64,000 nt of DNA from DAIOEK01 sp963708715 (GTDB lineage: Bacteria; Chloroflexota; Anaerolineae; Anaerolineales; Anaerolineaceae), in the NCBI GenBank assembly GCA_963708715.1, contig CAVPSU010000002.1:186001-250000 (forward strand), in the 5' to 3' direction. The notes beneath the pieces were generated by a model, which ran no database searches, had not been told where the DNA came from, and saw nothing but the letters and a program-made list of their open reading frames with translations. The position numbers and the translations under genes were made by a program. Positions 34,440-43,103 of this stretch are shown one piece after another. Every line of letters starts with the position of its first letter. Position 1 is the first letter of the stretch.

Positions 34440-36104
34440 TTACGCTTGCCACGAAGAGTTGAATGTTGTTATAGCCTGACGCAATTTCGCTTCGTTCTCT
34501 GATGTAATTTGTTTCTTATCTAGTATATCTTTCACAATTTCAGGATAGGTTAGTTCCATAAAACGGAGAAGCGCGGTCTCCCAGGCTCTAATTTTATCTA
34601 CCGGGATCCCGTCCGCGAAACCGTTGGTAGCCGAGAATAGAGACATAACCTGATTTGCCAGGGAATAAGGTGTGTATTGGGGTTGTTTGAGGATTTCTTG
34701 CAGACGCTGTCCACGGCTTAACTGCGATTGGGTCACTTTATCGAGATCGGAACCGAATTGAGCGAATGCGGCCAGTTCGCGATAGGCAGCCATTTCCATC
34801 CTCAGTCGGGCTGCCACCTGTTTGATGGCTTTGGTCTGGGCAGACCCTCCTACGCGGGAGACCGAAATACCGACATTGATCGCCGGACGGATACCGGCAT
34901 TGAACAGGTTACTTTCGAGATAGAGCTGCCCATCGGTGATAGAGATGACGTTGGTGGGAATATAGGCAGACACGTCTCCCAGAAGAGTCTCAATAATGGG
35001 CAAGGCTGTAAGCGAACCGCCCGAACCTTTCACCGGAACGAGCTTGTAGGATTCGGGATGTGGCAATGCTTTCAGCGCCTGCTCAGCCAGATGCTGCGAT
35101 AATGGTCCTGTGAAAACTTGCCCGTTCAGGGAATCTTCAGGATCTGCGTTTTTCCCGGAAAACTCTTTTTCGACGATGGCATATTTGAGAGCCATTCGGG
35201 ATGCCCGTTCAAGTAATCGGGAATGAAGATAAAACACATCGCCCGGATAAGCCTCTCGACCAGGAGGACGACGCAATAACAGGGAGACCTGACGATAAGC
35301 CCAGGCATGTTTGGAGAGATCGTCATAGACAATCAGCGCATCCCGACCAGATTCCATGAATTCTTCGCCGATTGCGCAACCGGAATAAGGGGCGATGTAC
35401 TGCATGGCTGCCGGCTCATCGGCTGCTGCCATAACGATGATCGTATGTTCCATTGCCCCATAACTATCCAGGAGTGCGATGGTGCGTGCGACCTGCGCTT
35501 TTTTCTGACCTATCGCCACATATATGCAGATCAGATCCTTCCCCTTCTGGTTAATAATGGTATCTATAGCCAGAGCAGTTTTGCCGGTTTGGCGATCGCC
35601 AATGATCAATTCCCTCTGACCTCGTCCGATGGGAATCATGGCATCGATCGCTTTAATGCCCGTTTGGACAGGCGTATCCACATCCTGGCGATCAATCACA
35701 CCGGGAGCAATTCTCTCGATAGGGCGATAACCACTAAACTGAATGGGACCTTTCCCATCAATCGGTTCTCCAAGAGCGTTAACAGTTCTTCCGATCAAAC
35801 CATCCCCAACAGGGACTGATGCAATACGACCGGTCGAATGGATCAGCATACCTTCGTTGATAGTGTCATATTGTCCGAGAATAATGACACCGACGCTATT
35901 CGCTTCCAGGTTGAATGCGATGCCTTGAACGCCGTTATCAAATTCCACCAATTCCTGAGAACGGATATGGGTTAACCCGGATACCCGGGCGATCCCATCA
36001 CCAGCATCCAATACGGTGCCGACCTCACGCGTCTCATACGAAGGTTGGAAAGCATCGATCTTTTGTTGAATTTCCGCGCTGACTTGTTTGATCAGATCAG
36101 TCAT
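34440..36104 (-). CDS. atpA: F1 ATP synthase alpha subunit
   Basis: A 554-residue non-catalytic nucleotide-binding subunit with Walker A GDRQTGKTALAIDTI (near residue 171), VYDDLSKHAWAYRQ, RRPPGREAYPGDVFYLHSRL and the Arg-finger region ISVSRVGGSAQTKAIK. It is about 40 residues longer than the E. coli subunit, mainly near the C-terminus. GGAGG precedes the ATG. It is first in the operon here: no atpB, E, F or H (F0 and delta) precedes it, and a promoter is visible at 36188-36216. Confidence 0.95.
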   Translation of the reverse strand: MTDLIKQVSAEIQQKIDAFQPSYETREVGTVLDAGDGIARVSGLTHIRSQELVEFDNGVQGIAFNLEANSVGVIILGQYDTINEGMLIHSTGRIASVPVGDGLIGRTVNALGEPIDGKGPIQFSGYRPIERIAPGVIDRQDVDTPVQTGIKAIDAMIPIGRGQRELIIGDRQTGKTALAIDTIINQKGKDLICIYVAIGQKKAQVARTIALLDSYGAMEHTIIVMAAADEPAAMQYIAPYSGCAIGEEFMESGRDALIVYDDLSKHAWAYRQVSLLLRRPPGREAYPGDVFYLHSRLLERASRMALKYAIVEKEFSGKNADPEDSLNGQVFTGPLSQHLAEQALKALPHPESYKLVPVKGSGGSLTALPIIETLLGDVSAYIPTNVISITDGQLYLESNLFNAGIRPAINVGISVSRVGGSAQTKAIKQVAARLRMEMAAYRELAAFAQFGSDLDKVTQSQLSRGQRLQEILKQPQYTPYSLANQVMSLFSATNGFADGIPVDKIRAWETALLRFMELTYPEIVKDILDKKQITSENEAKLRQAITTFNSSWQA

Positions 36105-36187
36105 TAATCCTCCAACCCGATAAATTTCCCCGGTATCAGCCGGGAATGGGGTGTTTAATTTTTTTATTTCATAAAACGTCGTGTTTT

Positions 36188-36216
36188 ATGATACCTGAAA
36201 GAACAATGCTTGTAAA
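36188..36216 (-). promoter_or_regulatory. Promoter of atpAGDC
   Basis: On the minus strand, -35 TTTACA (36216-36211), a 17-base spacer and -10 TATCAT (36193-36188), followed by a leader of about 75 bases. It supports the idea that the F1 genes are transcribed without F0 genes. Confidence 0.55.
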
Positions 36217-36225
36217 GAAAAGGTC

Positions 36226-36251
36226 AAAACGAATGCTCTGACAAACATTCG
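36226..36251 (-). terminator. Possible weak terminator after ruvA
   Basis: On the minus strand CGAATG...CATTCG (6-bp stem, 10-base loop) is followed by TTTTG. It lies 30 bases after the ruvA stop and just upstream of the atpA promoter. The short stem keeps confidence low. Confidence 0.35.
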
Positions 36252-36281
36252 GAGAAGACCATCCCCGTTGGATAGCATAAA

Positions 36282-36860
36282 TCAATGGGTAAAGTATTGC
36301 AACGCGATTCGAATTCTGGTTTCCAGGTCTTGTGGTGTATCCCGTGGAATAGCCTGCAATGCAGATTGACTTTCGACCACACTGTACCCGAGTGATGTGA
36401 GTGCGCTGATCAATTCGGTATCCACATCTGTTAAGATCGCAATCTGTTCAAGTCCGCTTACCTGTTGAATTTTATCCTGTAGATGAAGTAGTATCTTTTG
36501 CGCGGTTTTTTTGCCAACCCCGGATACACGGGCGAAGACATCCGATTGCTCATTTACAATCGCTCTCCGAATGGCATCCAGTGAGAGAGTCGATATGATC
36601 GCCAGTGCAATCCTTGGACCTATCCCATTGACCCCCAATAACAATTCGAAGAAATCTCGTCCATCGATAGAATCGAATCCATATAACGTGAGCGCATCTT
36701 CCCGGACTACCAGGTGAGTATGCAGATATACTGTCGACCCGATCTGTGCAGTATCACACACTGATCGGGTTGTATATACCTTCAAACCAACCCCGCCTAC
36801 CATCACGATCAGATTATCGGTTGCGGTATGTATCACTTCTCCACGAATAACTGAGATCAT
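36282..36860 (-). CDS. ruvA: Holliday junction branch migration protein RuvA
   Basis: The 192-residue protein binds four-way DNA junctions and loads the RuvB motor. It has the N-terminal OB fold (MISVIRGEVIHTATDNLIV, HTHLVVREDALTLYGF), two helix-hairpin-helix motifs (LLGVNGIGPRIALAI, FARVSGVGKKTAQKI, followed by LLHLQDKI) and the C-terminal RuvB-binding domain (LISALTSLGYSVVES). Its start overlaps the trmH-like stop by 4 bases. No ruvB lies in the window. Confidence 0.94.
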   Translation of the reverse strand: MISVIRGEVIHTATDNLIVMVGGVGLKVYTTRSVCDTAQIGSTVYLHTHLVVREDALTLYGFDSIDGRDFFELLLGVNGIGPRIALAIISTLSLDAIRRAIVNEQSDVFARVSGVGKKTAQKILLHLQDKIQQVSGLEQIAILTDVDTELISALTSLGYSVVESQSALQAIPRDTPQDLETRIRIALQYFTH

Positions 36861-37687
36861 ACTGATTTTCCTTCCGTACCGGAGATCGTCCGGAGTTGAT
36901 GATCTATCTCATATAGAATGATTCCGGTTGCCACCGAGAGATTAAGCGAATCACTCCGACCCCGCATCGGAATCGCAACAATTTCTGAACATAAATCCAG
37001 ATGGTGTTGATCCAATCCCTGCCGTTCGCTGCCCATCAATAGAATCATTGGATTAGGATATCGAATGGAATGATAGTTTTGTACCCCTTTATCCGATGTA
37101 CCGATAACAGGTACCTGGTTTGATTTTACCCACGTTTCAAATTCAGCAAAGGTTGTTTTGATGTGCGGTACAGATAAAATTGCTCCCATACTTCCACGGA
37201 TTGCGGTTGGGTCATAAGGGTCCGTTGACTGATCCAATAAGATCACTCCCCTGGCACCGGCTGCATCAATCGTTCTCATGATGGTGCCCAGATTTCCGGG
37301 GTCAGCCACGGCATCAAGGGCTACCCAACAGCCGTTGGAATCCCACGATATTTCCCTAAGATTTATCCATTGTTGGCTAAGCACCGCCGCCACACCCTGT
37401 GGACCGTCTTTTTGAGAAAAACTACGAAAGACTTCTGGCGATACCTGGATCACCTTTTCGGGATGTTCCTGCCGAAAAGAGTGGATCCACTCCGACCCCT
37501 TTTCACTTCGGAGTAAGTCGGGAGCGACCACAAGATCAACTAGTACCATCTTCTGTTGCAGCGCTTCAATGACGATCCGCAAGCCTTCCACAAGAAATTG
37601 CCCGGTTGCGGACCTTTCCTTACGGTCGAGCAGTTTCCGGATCTCTTTTATCTTCTGATTGGAAGTGCTGGTGATTAGATCCATCAT
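36857..37687 (-). CDS. TrmH/SpoU-family RNA 2'-O-methyltransferase
   Basis: A 276-residue methyltransferase for rRNA or tRNA ribose using S-adenosylmethionine. It has an N-terminal substrate-binding domain (FLVEGLRIVIEAL) and the knotted SPOUT domain with DAVADPGNLGTIMRTIDAAG, ILLMGSERQGL and IPMRGRSDSLNLSVATGI. ATG 37687 overlaps the ruvC stop as ATGA; a longer frame adds 13 residues without homology. Position between ruvC and ruvA suggests transcription with the junction-resolving genes, although no functional link is known. Confidence 0.9.
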   Translation of the reverse strand: MMDLITSTSNQKIKEIRKLLDRKERSATGQFLVEGLRIVIEALQQKMVLVDLVVAPDLLRSEKGSEWIHSFRQEHPEKVIQVSPEVFRSFSQKDGPQGVAAVLSQQWINLREISWDSNGCWVALDAVADPGNLGTIMRTIDAAGARGVILLDQSTDPYDPTAIRGSMGAILSVPHIKTTFAEFETWVKSNQVPVIGTSDKGVQNYHSIRYPNPMILLMGSERQGLDQHHLDLCSEIVAIPMRGRSDSLNLSVATGIILYEIDHQLRTISGTEGKSV

Positions 37688-38175
37688 CCGGCAGCTCCAA
37701 TCCAATGTGCGAAACTGGCATGGCAAATAGCGATTGCCAGCGCGTCCGCCGCATCATCCGGGCGAGGTATTTCAGGCAGATTAAGCAACACTTTTACCAT
37801 TTGTTGGATCTGTTGTTTATCTGCCGCGCCATACCCGGTCACAGCCTGTTTGACTTCGTTGGGGGTATACTCCGCCACGGGGATGCCGGCCTGGGCGAAG
37901 GCGAGTAAAACCACACCCCGTGACTGCCCGACAGCGATGGCGGTGCTGACATTCCGCTGAAAAAAAAGCTTCTCCACCGCTGCCAGATCTGGCTGGTGGA
38001 GAAGGATATATTCGGTTAACTTTTGGTAGACCTTCAATAATCGTTCGGGGGCGGGCATTCCGGCTGGAGTTAGAAAAACCCCGTACTCCACAACCATTAA
38101 TTGGCCTTGATCATCTTCCTCTATCAGACCATATCCGGTCGTTGCTGTGCCAGGATCAATCCCCAGGATGCGCAT
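37684..38175 (-). CDS. ruvC: Holliday junction resolvase RuvC
   Basis: The 163-residue RNase H-fold endonuclease cleaves four-way junctions. The acidic residues are visible in MRILGIDPGTATTGYG (D7), AAVEKLFFQRNVSTAI (Glu), YTPNEVKQAVTGYGAADKQQ and PRPDDAADALAIAICH (the final Asp pair). The length is normal. It follows yebC by 5 bases, and overlaps the methyltransferase gene. Confidence 0.95.
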   Translation of the reverse strand: MRILGIDPGTATTGYGLIEEDDQGQLMVVEYGVFLTPAGMPAPERLLKVYQKLTEYILLHQPDLAAVEKLFFQRNVSTAIAVGQSRGVVLLAFAQAGIPVAEYTPNEVKQAVTGYGAADKQQIQQMVKVLLNLPEIPRPDDAADALAIAICHASFAHWIGAAG

Positions 38176-38180
38176 GAAAC

Positions 38181-38936
38181 CTATTCAGCTTCAAGGGCTG
38201 CTATGACCTCGTCAGTCATCTTCAAATTATGGAAGACATCCTGAACATCGTCCAGCTCTTCCAATGATTCAATGGTTTTTAAGACAGCCATCGCCTGATC
38301 AACCCCCAGTTCAACTTCCTGGGTTGCGATCATTCGTAAACCGGCTTCATCAGGATTAATCTTTTCAGCCCGCAGCTTCTCGGTGATAATTTTGAATTGC
38401 TCCACTGGGGAAGTGATCTCGATAATTTCGCCATCATTCTGGACATCGTCGGCGCCTGCATCCACTGCCAGCTCAAAGACATGATCTGGATCCAAACCCT
38501 GTGCTCCGAAGGAGAAATAGGCCGCTTTTTTGAATTGCCAACCGACCGCCCCGGCTTCAGCCATGCTCCCGCCACTACGGCTTAAAATATGGCGAATCTC
38601 TGCGACCGTCCGGTTACGATTTTCAGTGTAGCATTCAATCATGACTGCAACACCATGAGCGGCGTATCCTTCGTAGAATACCTGCTCCATCACTGTTCCA
38701 TCTTTCGCATCGCCTGTGCCGCGTTTGATCGCGCGGTCAATGCTATCTTTCGGCATGTTCGATGCCCGAGCGCGGTCAACTGCCAGCGCCAGGCGGAAAT
38801 TCATGCCGGGATCGCCACCACCATCCCGCGCAGCCATCAAGATTTCACGTGCAAGACGGGTAAAAACGGCACCTTTTTTTGCATCGGCAGCACCCTTTTT
38901 ACGCCGAATGGTTGCCCAGTGTGAATGTCCAGACAT
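38181..38936 (-). CDS. yebC: YebC/PmpR family transcriptional regulator
   Basis: The 251-residue protein begins MSGHSHWATIRRKKGAADAK, the invariant family start, with GGGDPGMNFRLALAVDRAR, MPKDSIDRAIKRGTGD and GYAAHGVAVMIECYTENRNR. Some members are DNA-binding regulators, and others assist ribosomes on difficult proline stretches. ATG 38936 with GGAG upstream is chosen over the extended frame to 39029. Conserved order yebC-ruvC-ruvA supports the operon. Confidence 0.93.
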   Translation of the reverse strand: MSGHSHWATIRRKKGAADAKKGAVFTRLAREILMAARDGGGDPGMNFRLALAVDRARASNMPKDSIDRAIKRGTGDAKDGTVMEQVFYEGYAAHGVAVMIECYTENRNRTVAEIRHILSRSGGSMAEAGAVGWQFKKAAYFSFGAQGLDPDHVFELAVDAGADDVQNDGEIIEITSPVEQFKIITEKLRAEKINPDEAGLRMIATQEVELGVDQAMAVLKTIESLEELDDVQDVFHNLKMTDEVIAALEAE

Positions 38937-39036
38937 AGATTGTCTCCTAGTACATGAATAAAAAGCAAGCGTAATTATACCAAAGAATATTTCAGACGAT
39001 CTGAGGATTGACCGATCTGAATACTGCACCTGGTAC

Positions 39037-39810
39037 TCATTGGATTGGCTCGGAATTGATCACCGGATTGCTCAATTCGCCAATTCCTTCAATCGTAATC
39101 CGAACACTATCTCCATGCTTCAAACCGCCAACACCCGCAGGAGTACCCGTCAAAATCAGGTCACCCGGTTCAAGGGTCATGATGGAAGTGATATATGCGG
39201 CAAGTTCATAAATCGGAAAAATCATATCCTTGGTGGAGCTCATCTGCCGGAGAATACCATTGACATGGGTCGAAACCAGAAGGTCAAATGGATCGACGCT
39301 CGTTTCGATCCAGGGTCCGACCGGGCAAAAGGTATCAAATCCTTTGGCGCGAGTCCACTGGTTATCCTTGTGCTGAAGGTCGCGGGCAGTCACATCATTG
39401 GCGATGGTGTATCCCAGGATGTGTTGTCTGGCTATCTCTGATGTGATATTCTTTGCCCGCTTCCCAATCACCACAGCCAGTTCGCCTTCATATTCCACCT
39501 GTTGCGATTGAGGTGGTAGGATAATCGCTTCACCCGGTGCAACCAGCGACGAAGGCGGCTTGAAGAAGATCAGCGGTTCGGTGGGCAGGTCGGCTCCCTG
39601 TTCCCGAGCGTGCTCGGCATAATTCCGCCCCACACAGACGATCTTGGATGGCATGACCGGCGGTAGGAGACGGACCTTGCGCAATGGGATGGATACTTCC
39701 TGGCGTTGAAATGCCCCGAAGATGGAGCCATCCACGAGACCTACCTGGTCGTCGACGATCCAACCCTGGTGAATCTGGTTGTCACTATCCTCGAAGCGCA
39801 CAAATCTCAT
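39037..39810 (-). CDS. Fumarylacetoacetate hydrolase (FAH) family protein
   Basis: A 257-residue protein with the FAH C-terminal domain: the metal site in QVEYEGELAVVIGKRAKN, IANDVTARDLQ, WTRAKGFDTFCPVGPWI and LILTGTPAGVGGL. Related enzymes act as acylpyruvase/fumarylpyruvate hydrolase, 2-hydroxyhepta-2,4-dienedioate isomerase or oxaloacetate decarboxylase, and the substrate cannot be chosen from sequence alone. It lies 100 bases upstream of yebC on the same strand and 77 bases from the tRNA-Val gene. Confidence 0.9.
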   Translation of the reverse strand: MRFVRFEDSDNQIHQGWIVDDQVGLVDGSIFGAFQRQEVSIPLRKVRLLPPVMPSKIVCVGRNYAEHAREQGADLPTEPLIFFKPPSSLVAPGEAIILPPQSQQVEYEGELAVVIGKRAKNITSEIARQHILGYTIANDVTARDLQHKDNQWTRAKGFDTFCPVGPWIETSVDPFDLLVSTHVNGILRQMSSTKDMIFPIYELAAYITSIMTLEPGDLILTGTPAGVGGLKHGDSVRITIEGIGELSNPVINSEPIQ

Positions 39811-39845
39811 GGGTTATCCTTTAATACGGGTATATATTAAGTAGA

Positions 39846-39876
39846 TTGTACTCAAAATTCATGAATACGGTATAAT
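39846..39876 (+). promoter_or_regulatory. Possible promoter of tRNA-Val
   Basis: TATAAT at 39871-39876 lies 11 bases before the mature tRNA. TTGTAC at 39846-39851 is a possible -35, but the spacer is 19 bases, longer than ideal. Confidence 0.4.
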
Positions 39877-39887
39877 ACAAACCGTTC

Positions 39888-39961
39888 GGGCGGGTAGCTC
39901 AGTTGGTTAGAGCACATCGCTTACACCGATGTGGTCGCAGGTTCGAGTCCTGTTCCGCCCA
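39888..39961 (+). tRNA. tRNA-Val (anticodon TAC)
   Basis: The acceptor GGGCGGG pairs with TCCGCCC (one G-T pair), the D-arm is GCTCAGTTGGTTAGAGC, and the anticodon stem CATCG/CGATG encloses CTTACAC with TAC at 39922-39924. The T-loop is GTTCGAG. It reads GTA codons. CCA is not encoded. A terminator follows. Confidence 0.95.
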
Positions 39962-39966
39962 CACTG

Positions 39967-39993
39967 ATCCTCTCTTTCACGGAGGGGATTTTT
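39967..39993 (+). terminator. Terminator after tRNA-Val
   Basis: ATCCTCTC (39967-39974) pairs with GAGGGGAT (39982-39989), with one G-T pair, across a 7-base loop, followed by TTTTATTT. It is 5 bases from the tRNA end. Confidence 0.65.
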
Positions 39994-40062
39994 ATTTCGC
40001 TGCCGAATCGCAAATACTCAGACCGGTATTCCCACTTTAGAGGTCCATTTCAAAGTATGTAG

Positions 40063-40091
40063 AAAAAAAGGTCCAGCTTTTCGGGCTGGAC
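40063..40091 (-). terminator. Terminator after corA
   Basis: On the minus strand GTCCAGC (40091-40085) pairs with GCTGGAC (40077-40071) across CCGAAAA and is followed by CTTTTTTTCT. This is a strong intrinsic terminator, 28 bases after the corA stop. Confidence 0.8.
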
Positions 40092-40119
40092 TACCATACT
40101 AACTCCTGTCAATACTATT

Positions 40120-41052
40120 TTAGAACCAATCCCGCTTGATGAAGATGACCACCGTCACTGCACACATAACCATGAACAGTACGATAATCCAGATATACGA
40201 AAGGGGATGAGTCGCTCCGGGGATGGGGACATTCATACCAAAGTAACTGGTCACAATGGTGGGAATGCTCATGATGATCGTCATGGATGCCAGAAACTTC
40301 ATCACCACATTCAGGTTGTTGGAAATGATCGATGCAAAAGCATCCATCATGGAGCTGAGAATGTTATTACTGATGTCGGTCATTCCCAATGCCTGCTGGT
40401 TTTCGGTGATGACATCCTCCAACAGATCTTCATCCTCGGGGTATTGGGTAAACAACTTCATCTTCTGAAGCCGTTCCATCAGTACTTCGTTAGCCTTGAT
40501 GGCAGTGGTAAAGTACACCAGGCTTTTCTGGTATTTCAATAGCTCCAGCACTTCCTTGTTTCGCATGGAAGTCTGCAGCTTATCTTCAACCAATTCAGTC
40601 ATTTTATTGATCTCGCGCAAATGGCTGAGGTACTGAGATGCGATACCCAGCAGCAAACGCAGAATGAATCGATAGCGCTTGCCTGTGGATAGTCCTTTTG
40701 CCCGGCCGGATGCGAAATCCGTCAGAACATCACATTCCTGTTTGCAAACGGTGAGTATGAATCGATCATTGACAATGATACCAAGTGGAATGGTCGAATA
40801 TGGGATATCCGATACCGCGCCTTGATAGACGGGAATCCGGACGATAATGAGCAGAGTCCCATCATCTTCCCTTTCAGAACGGGGGCGTTCGTCCACATCC
40901 AGAGGATAGGTTATAAAGTCGGTTGGAATTCCCAGATCATTGATCCGATAGATCTCATCCGGGTCTGGGTCAATCACATTGATCCAGCAGCTGTTCACGA
41001 CATCGGTGAACTGTTCAATGCCATTTTCGGTCGATTTGTAGATCTTGAACAT
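40120..41052 (-). CDS. corA: CorA-family magnesium/cobalt transporter
   Basis: A 310-residue membrane channel for divalent cations. A large cytoplasmic N-terminal part with long helices (LVEDKLQTSMRNKEVLELL) precedes two C-terminal membrane segments. Between them lies the signature YFGMNVPIPG, whose GMN is the selectivity motif. The protein ends IKRDWF, with the usual basic tail. ATG 41052 is preceded by AGGAGGTG, an excellent ribosome site. It is probably monocistronic. Confidence 0.93.
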   Translation of the reverse strand: MFKIYKSTENGIEQFTDVVNSCWINVIDPDPDEIYRINDLGIPTDFITYPLDVDERPRSEREDDGTLLIIVRIPVYQGAVSDIPYSTIPLGIIVNDRFILTVCKQECDVLTDFASGRAKGLSTGKRYRFILRLLLGIASQYLSHLREINKMTELVEDKLQTSMRNKEVLELLKYQKSLVYFTTAIKANEVLMERLQKMKLFTQYPEDEDLLEDVITENQQALGMTDISNNILSSMMDAFASIISNNLNVVMKFLASMTIIMSIPTIVTSYFGMNVPIPGATHPLSYIWIIVLFMVMCAVTVVIFIKRDWF

Positions 41053-41245
41053 TGAACACCTCCTCGCGGATGGAGTATTGCCTGCCAGTGCGGGCACATT
41101 ATTTTACCCCGTGTTGGCAATATACGTCAGGTTAAAAAGCGTTTTTCAATGAATGAAAATCAATATTGATGATTTTCAGCAGTTGGATAGATCAGGATAG
41201 ATCGAATCGATTAAGATGCCAGCACGGGTATCCTTCCCGATCTTA

Positions 41246-42355
41246 TTACACTTCGATAACGAATTTTCCATCCTTATAAAAGAGGATATCATCCACCCAA
41301 ATTTCGCCACCGTCCCGCATATCACAGATCATATCCCAATGAATATCCGAACGATTGTGGCTGCCAGATTCGGGGAAACCCGTTCCGACTGCACAATGAA
41401 AGCTACCACCTATTTTTTCGTCAAACAGTATTTCGCCGGTAAACCGGTCGATGGCATAATTCGTCCCGATCGCCCATTCACCCACATATCTGGCGCCTTC
41501 ATCTGTATCAAGGGTTTTAATAAGGTACTCTTCATTCTTTTCTGCGGTCGCTTTCACCACTTTTCCATGTTCAAACCATAAACGGATCCCTGATACTTCT
41601 CTTCCGTTGTATATAGCCGGGTACGAGTAATTCACATACCCTTCCATGCTGTCTTCAACCGGGCTGGTAAATATCTCACCGTCGGGCATATTTTCTTTTC
41701 CATCACAATTGATGAAAGGTCGCCCATCAATCCTCATTCGCAAGTCTGTTTCCTTCCCTACCACATGAATCGTCTTACGACCATCCAACCAGCGGATCAA
41801 TTTTGCCTGATATGCAGATACCCTTTTCCAATGCCCGATCGGGTCATCCATGTCCGGCAAGCAAGCTGAATAGACAAAATTTTCGTACTCTTCAAGGCTC
41901 ATGTCCGCTTCCATAGCATGGGCGGCTGAGGGGTAGATCGCAACTGTCCAGCGATATTCTCCTTTGGCTGCTCTATCAAGCATCGTATTCATTAATTCTC
42001 CATACGCTTTTGCATGGACAATCATTTTCCCGGGATCAATGTTTGTCATTTCCTTTGGATTGCTTTCAGATACGATCCTGAACCGTGTATCAAATTTCTC
42101 AAAAAAATATCGATATGGTTCGCTAATGAAGGATATTTGCTCATCGGAGGCGTATTTCAAGAAAGTATAAGTCTGTCCATCGAATATTGGGAGCATGAAA
42201 GGATGGGCTCCATTAGATAATACCTTGCGATAGATCGCCATCAACAAAGGCTGTGCATTCATTTCTCCTTGTATGAGGACCTGCTGTCCTTTTTGTACGT
42301 CCGTACAATAATTGACGAGGACATCTGCCAATTTTTCCACTCTTGGATCAATCAT
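41246..42355 (-). CDS. Aminopeptidase, peptidase family M29
   Basis: A 369-residue cytoplasmic metallo-aminopeptidase of the AmpS/PepS/aminopeptidase T family. It starts MIDPRVEKLADVLVNYCTDV and contains the metal-site region HVVGKETDLRMRIDGR. The C-terminal IGTNYAIDRFTGEILFDEKI, SFHCAVGTGFPE and SHNRSDIHWDMICD hold the conserved Glu, His and Asp ligands. ATG 42355 follows AAGGAG; the frame is open for 16 further codons upstream without homology. It lies 44 bases after a GNAT gene on the same strand, so the two may be cotranscribed. Confidence 0.92.
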   Translation of the reverse strand: MIDPRVEKLADVLVNYCTDVQKGQQVLIQGEMNAQPLLMAIYRKVLSNGAHPFMLPIFDGQTYTFLKYASDEQISFISEPYRYFFEKFDTRFRIVSESNPKEMTNIDPGKMIVHAKAYGELMNTMLDRAAKGEYRWTVAIYPSAAHAMEADMSLEEYENFVYSACLPDMDDPIGHWKRVSAYQAKLIRWLDGRKTIHVVGKETDLRMRIDGRPFINCDGKENMPDGEIFTSPVEDSMEGYVNYSYPAIYNGREVSGIRLWFEHGKVVKATAEKNEEYLIKTLDTDEGARYVGEWAIGTNYAIDRFTGEILFDEKIGGSFHCAVGTGFPESGSHNRSDIHWDMICDMRDGGEIWVDDILFYKDGKFVIEV

Positions 42356-42399
42356 GTTAGGCTCCTTGGTTGTGATGTTAAGATGGTAGTCGATGAGTA

Positions 42400-42975
42400 T
42401 CAAAGGAAATATCGGACGATCGGATACCTGGCATCACGATCGGCGATCAATTCAAAACCAAGATCTATGAAGACCTTTAAAACTCCGGTGTAAGCATCAA
42501 CTGCCGTGATATTCTGTCCTTCGGTGATAGTCGGATATCCCTCCAGAATTTTTCCACCAATTTTTCGAACGTGTTCAATCGCTTGACGAATTAAGAAGAT
42601 GCTAACACCCTTCCTTCGAAAATTCCGAGCAGTATAAAAGCAGGTAATAGACCAGACCTGCTGATCATCCACCCGCTTGTAGACCCTGGATCGTTCAAGG
42701 GAGCCGTAATTCTCGCGGGGAGAGATGGCGCACCAGCCTACGGGATGCAAACTTGAGTAAGCGAGAAGTCCGACTGGTTGGCCTGTCTCGACAATAGCCT
42801 TGAGATAATGTTGATTCTTTTCTCCGAGGTTCTGCCTATACTTATTTCTGGTTTGGCGGAAGAATGTACACCAACATCCACCGTACGCGCCGTGAGTACC
42901 AAATAATTGCACCAGATCGTCCCAATTATTGGTAGAGAGAGGTTTACAGGTATATTCAGGCATTATTAATGACAC
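42400..42975 (-). CDS. GNAT-family N-acetyltransferase
   Basis: The 191-residue protein starts at GTG 42975 (GGAG five bases upstream; ATG 42963 is an alternative). It contains GGCWCTFFRQTRN near residue 33, then PVGWCAISPRENYGSL and the acetyl-CoA loop RRKGVSIFLIRQAIEHVR, and DLGFELIADR near the end. The GGCWC region marks a GNAT subgroup of unknown substrate. It may acetylate a small molecule or a protein N-terminus; nothing nearby defines it. Confidence 0.8.
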   Translation of the reverse strand: MSLIMPEYTCKPLSTNNWDDLVQLFGTHGAYGGCWCTFFRQTRNKYRQNLGEKNQHYLKAIVETGQPVGLLAYSSLHPVGWCAISPRENYGSLERSRVYKRVDDQQVWSITCFYTARNFRRKGVSIFLIRQAIEHVRKIGGKILEGYPTITEGQNITAVDAYTGVLKVFIDLGFELIADRDARYPIVRYFL

Positions 42976-43103
42976 GGCGACTCCATTACTATCGGCTAGA
43001 ATCCAATAGTATCGGGAACTCTCCTTTACGAAACTTGCTTAAATATACCCGATAATATAGACTCACGACTGTACATGAACATGCTTAAACTGGGAGGTGA
43101 TCC

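Noticed and set aside
41154..41203. Dyad TGAAAATC/GATTTTCA and two copies of GGATAGATC between corA and the M29 aminopeptidase gene
   Set aside because: The dyad has no T-tract and fits neither gene as terminator or operator; two short copies are not an array.
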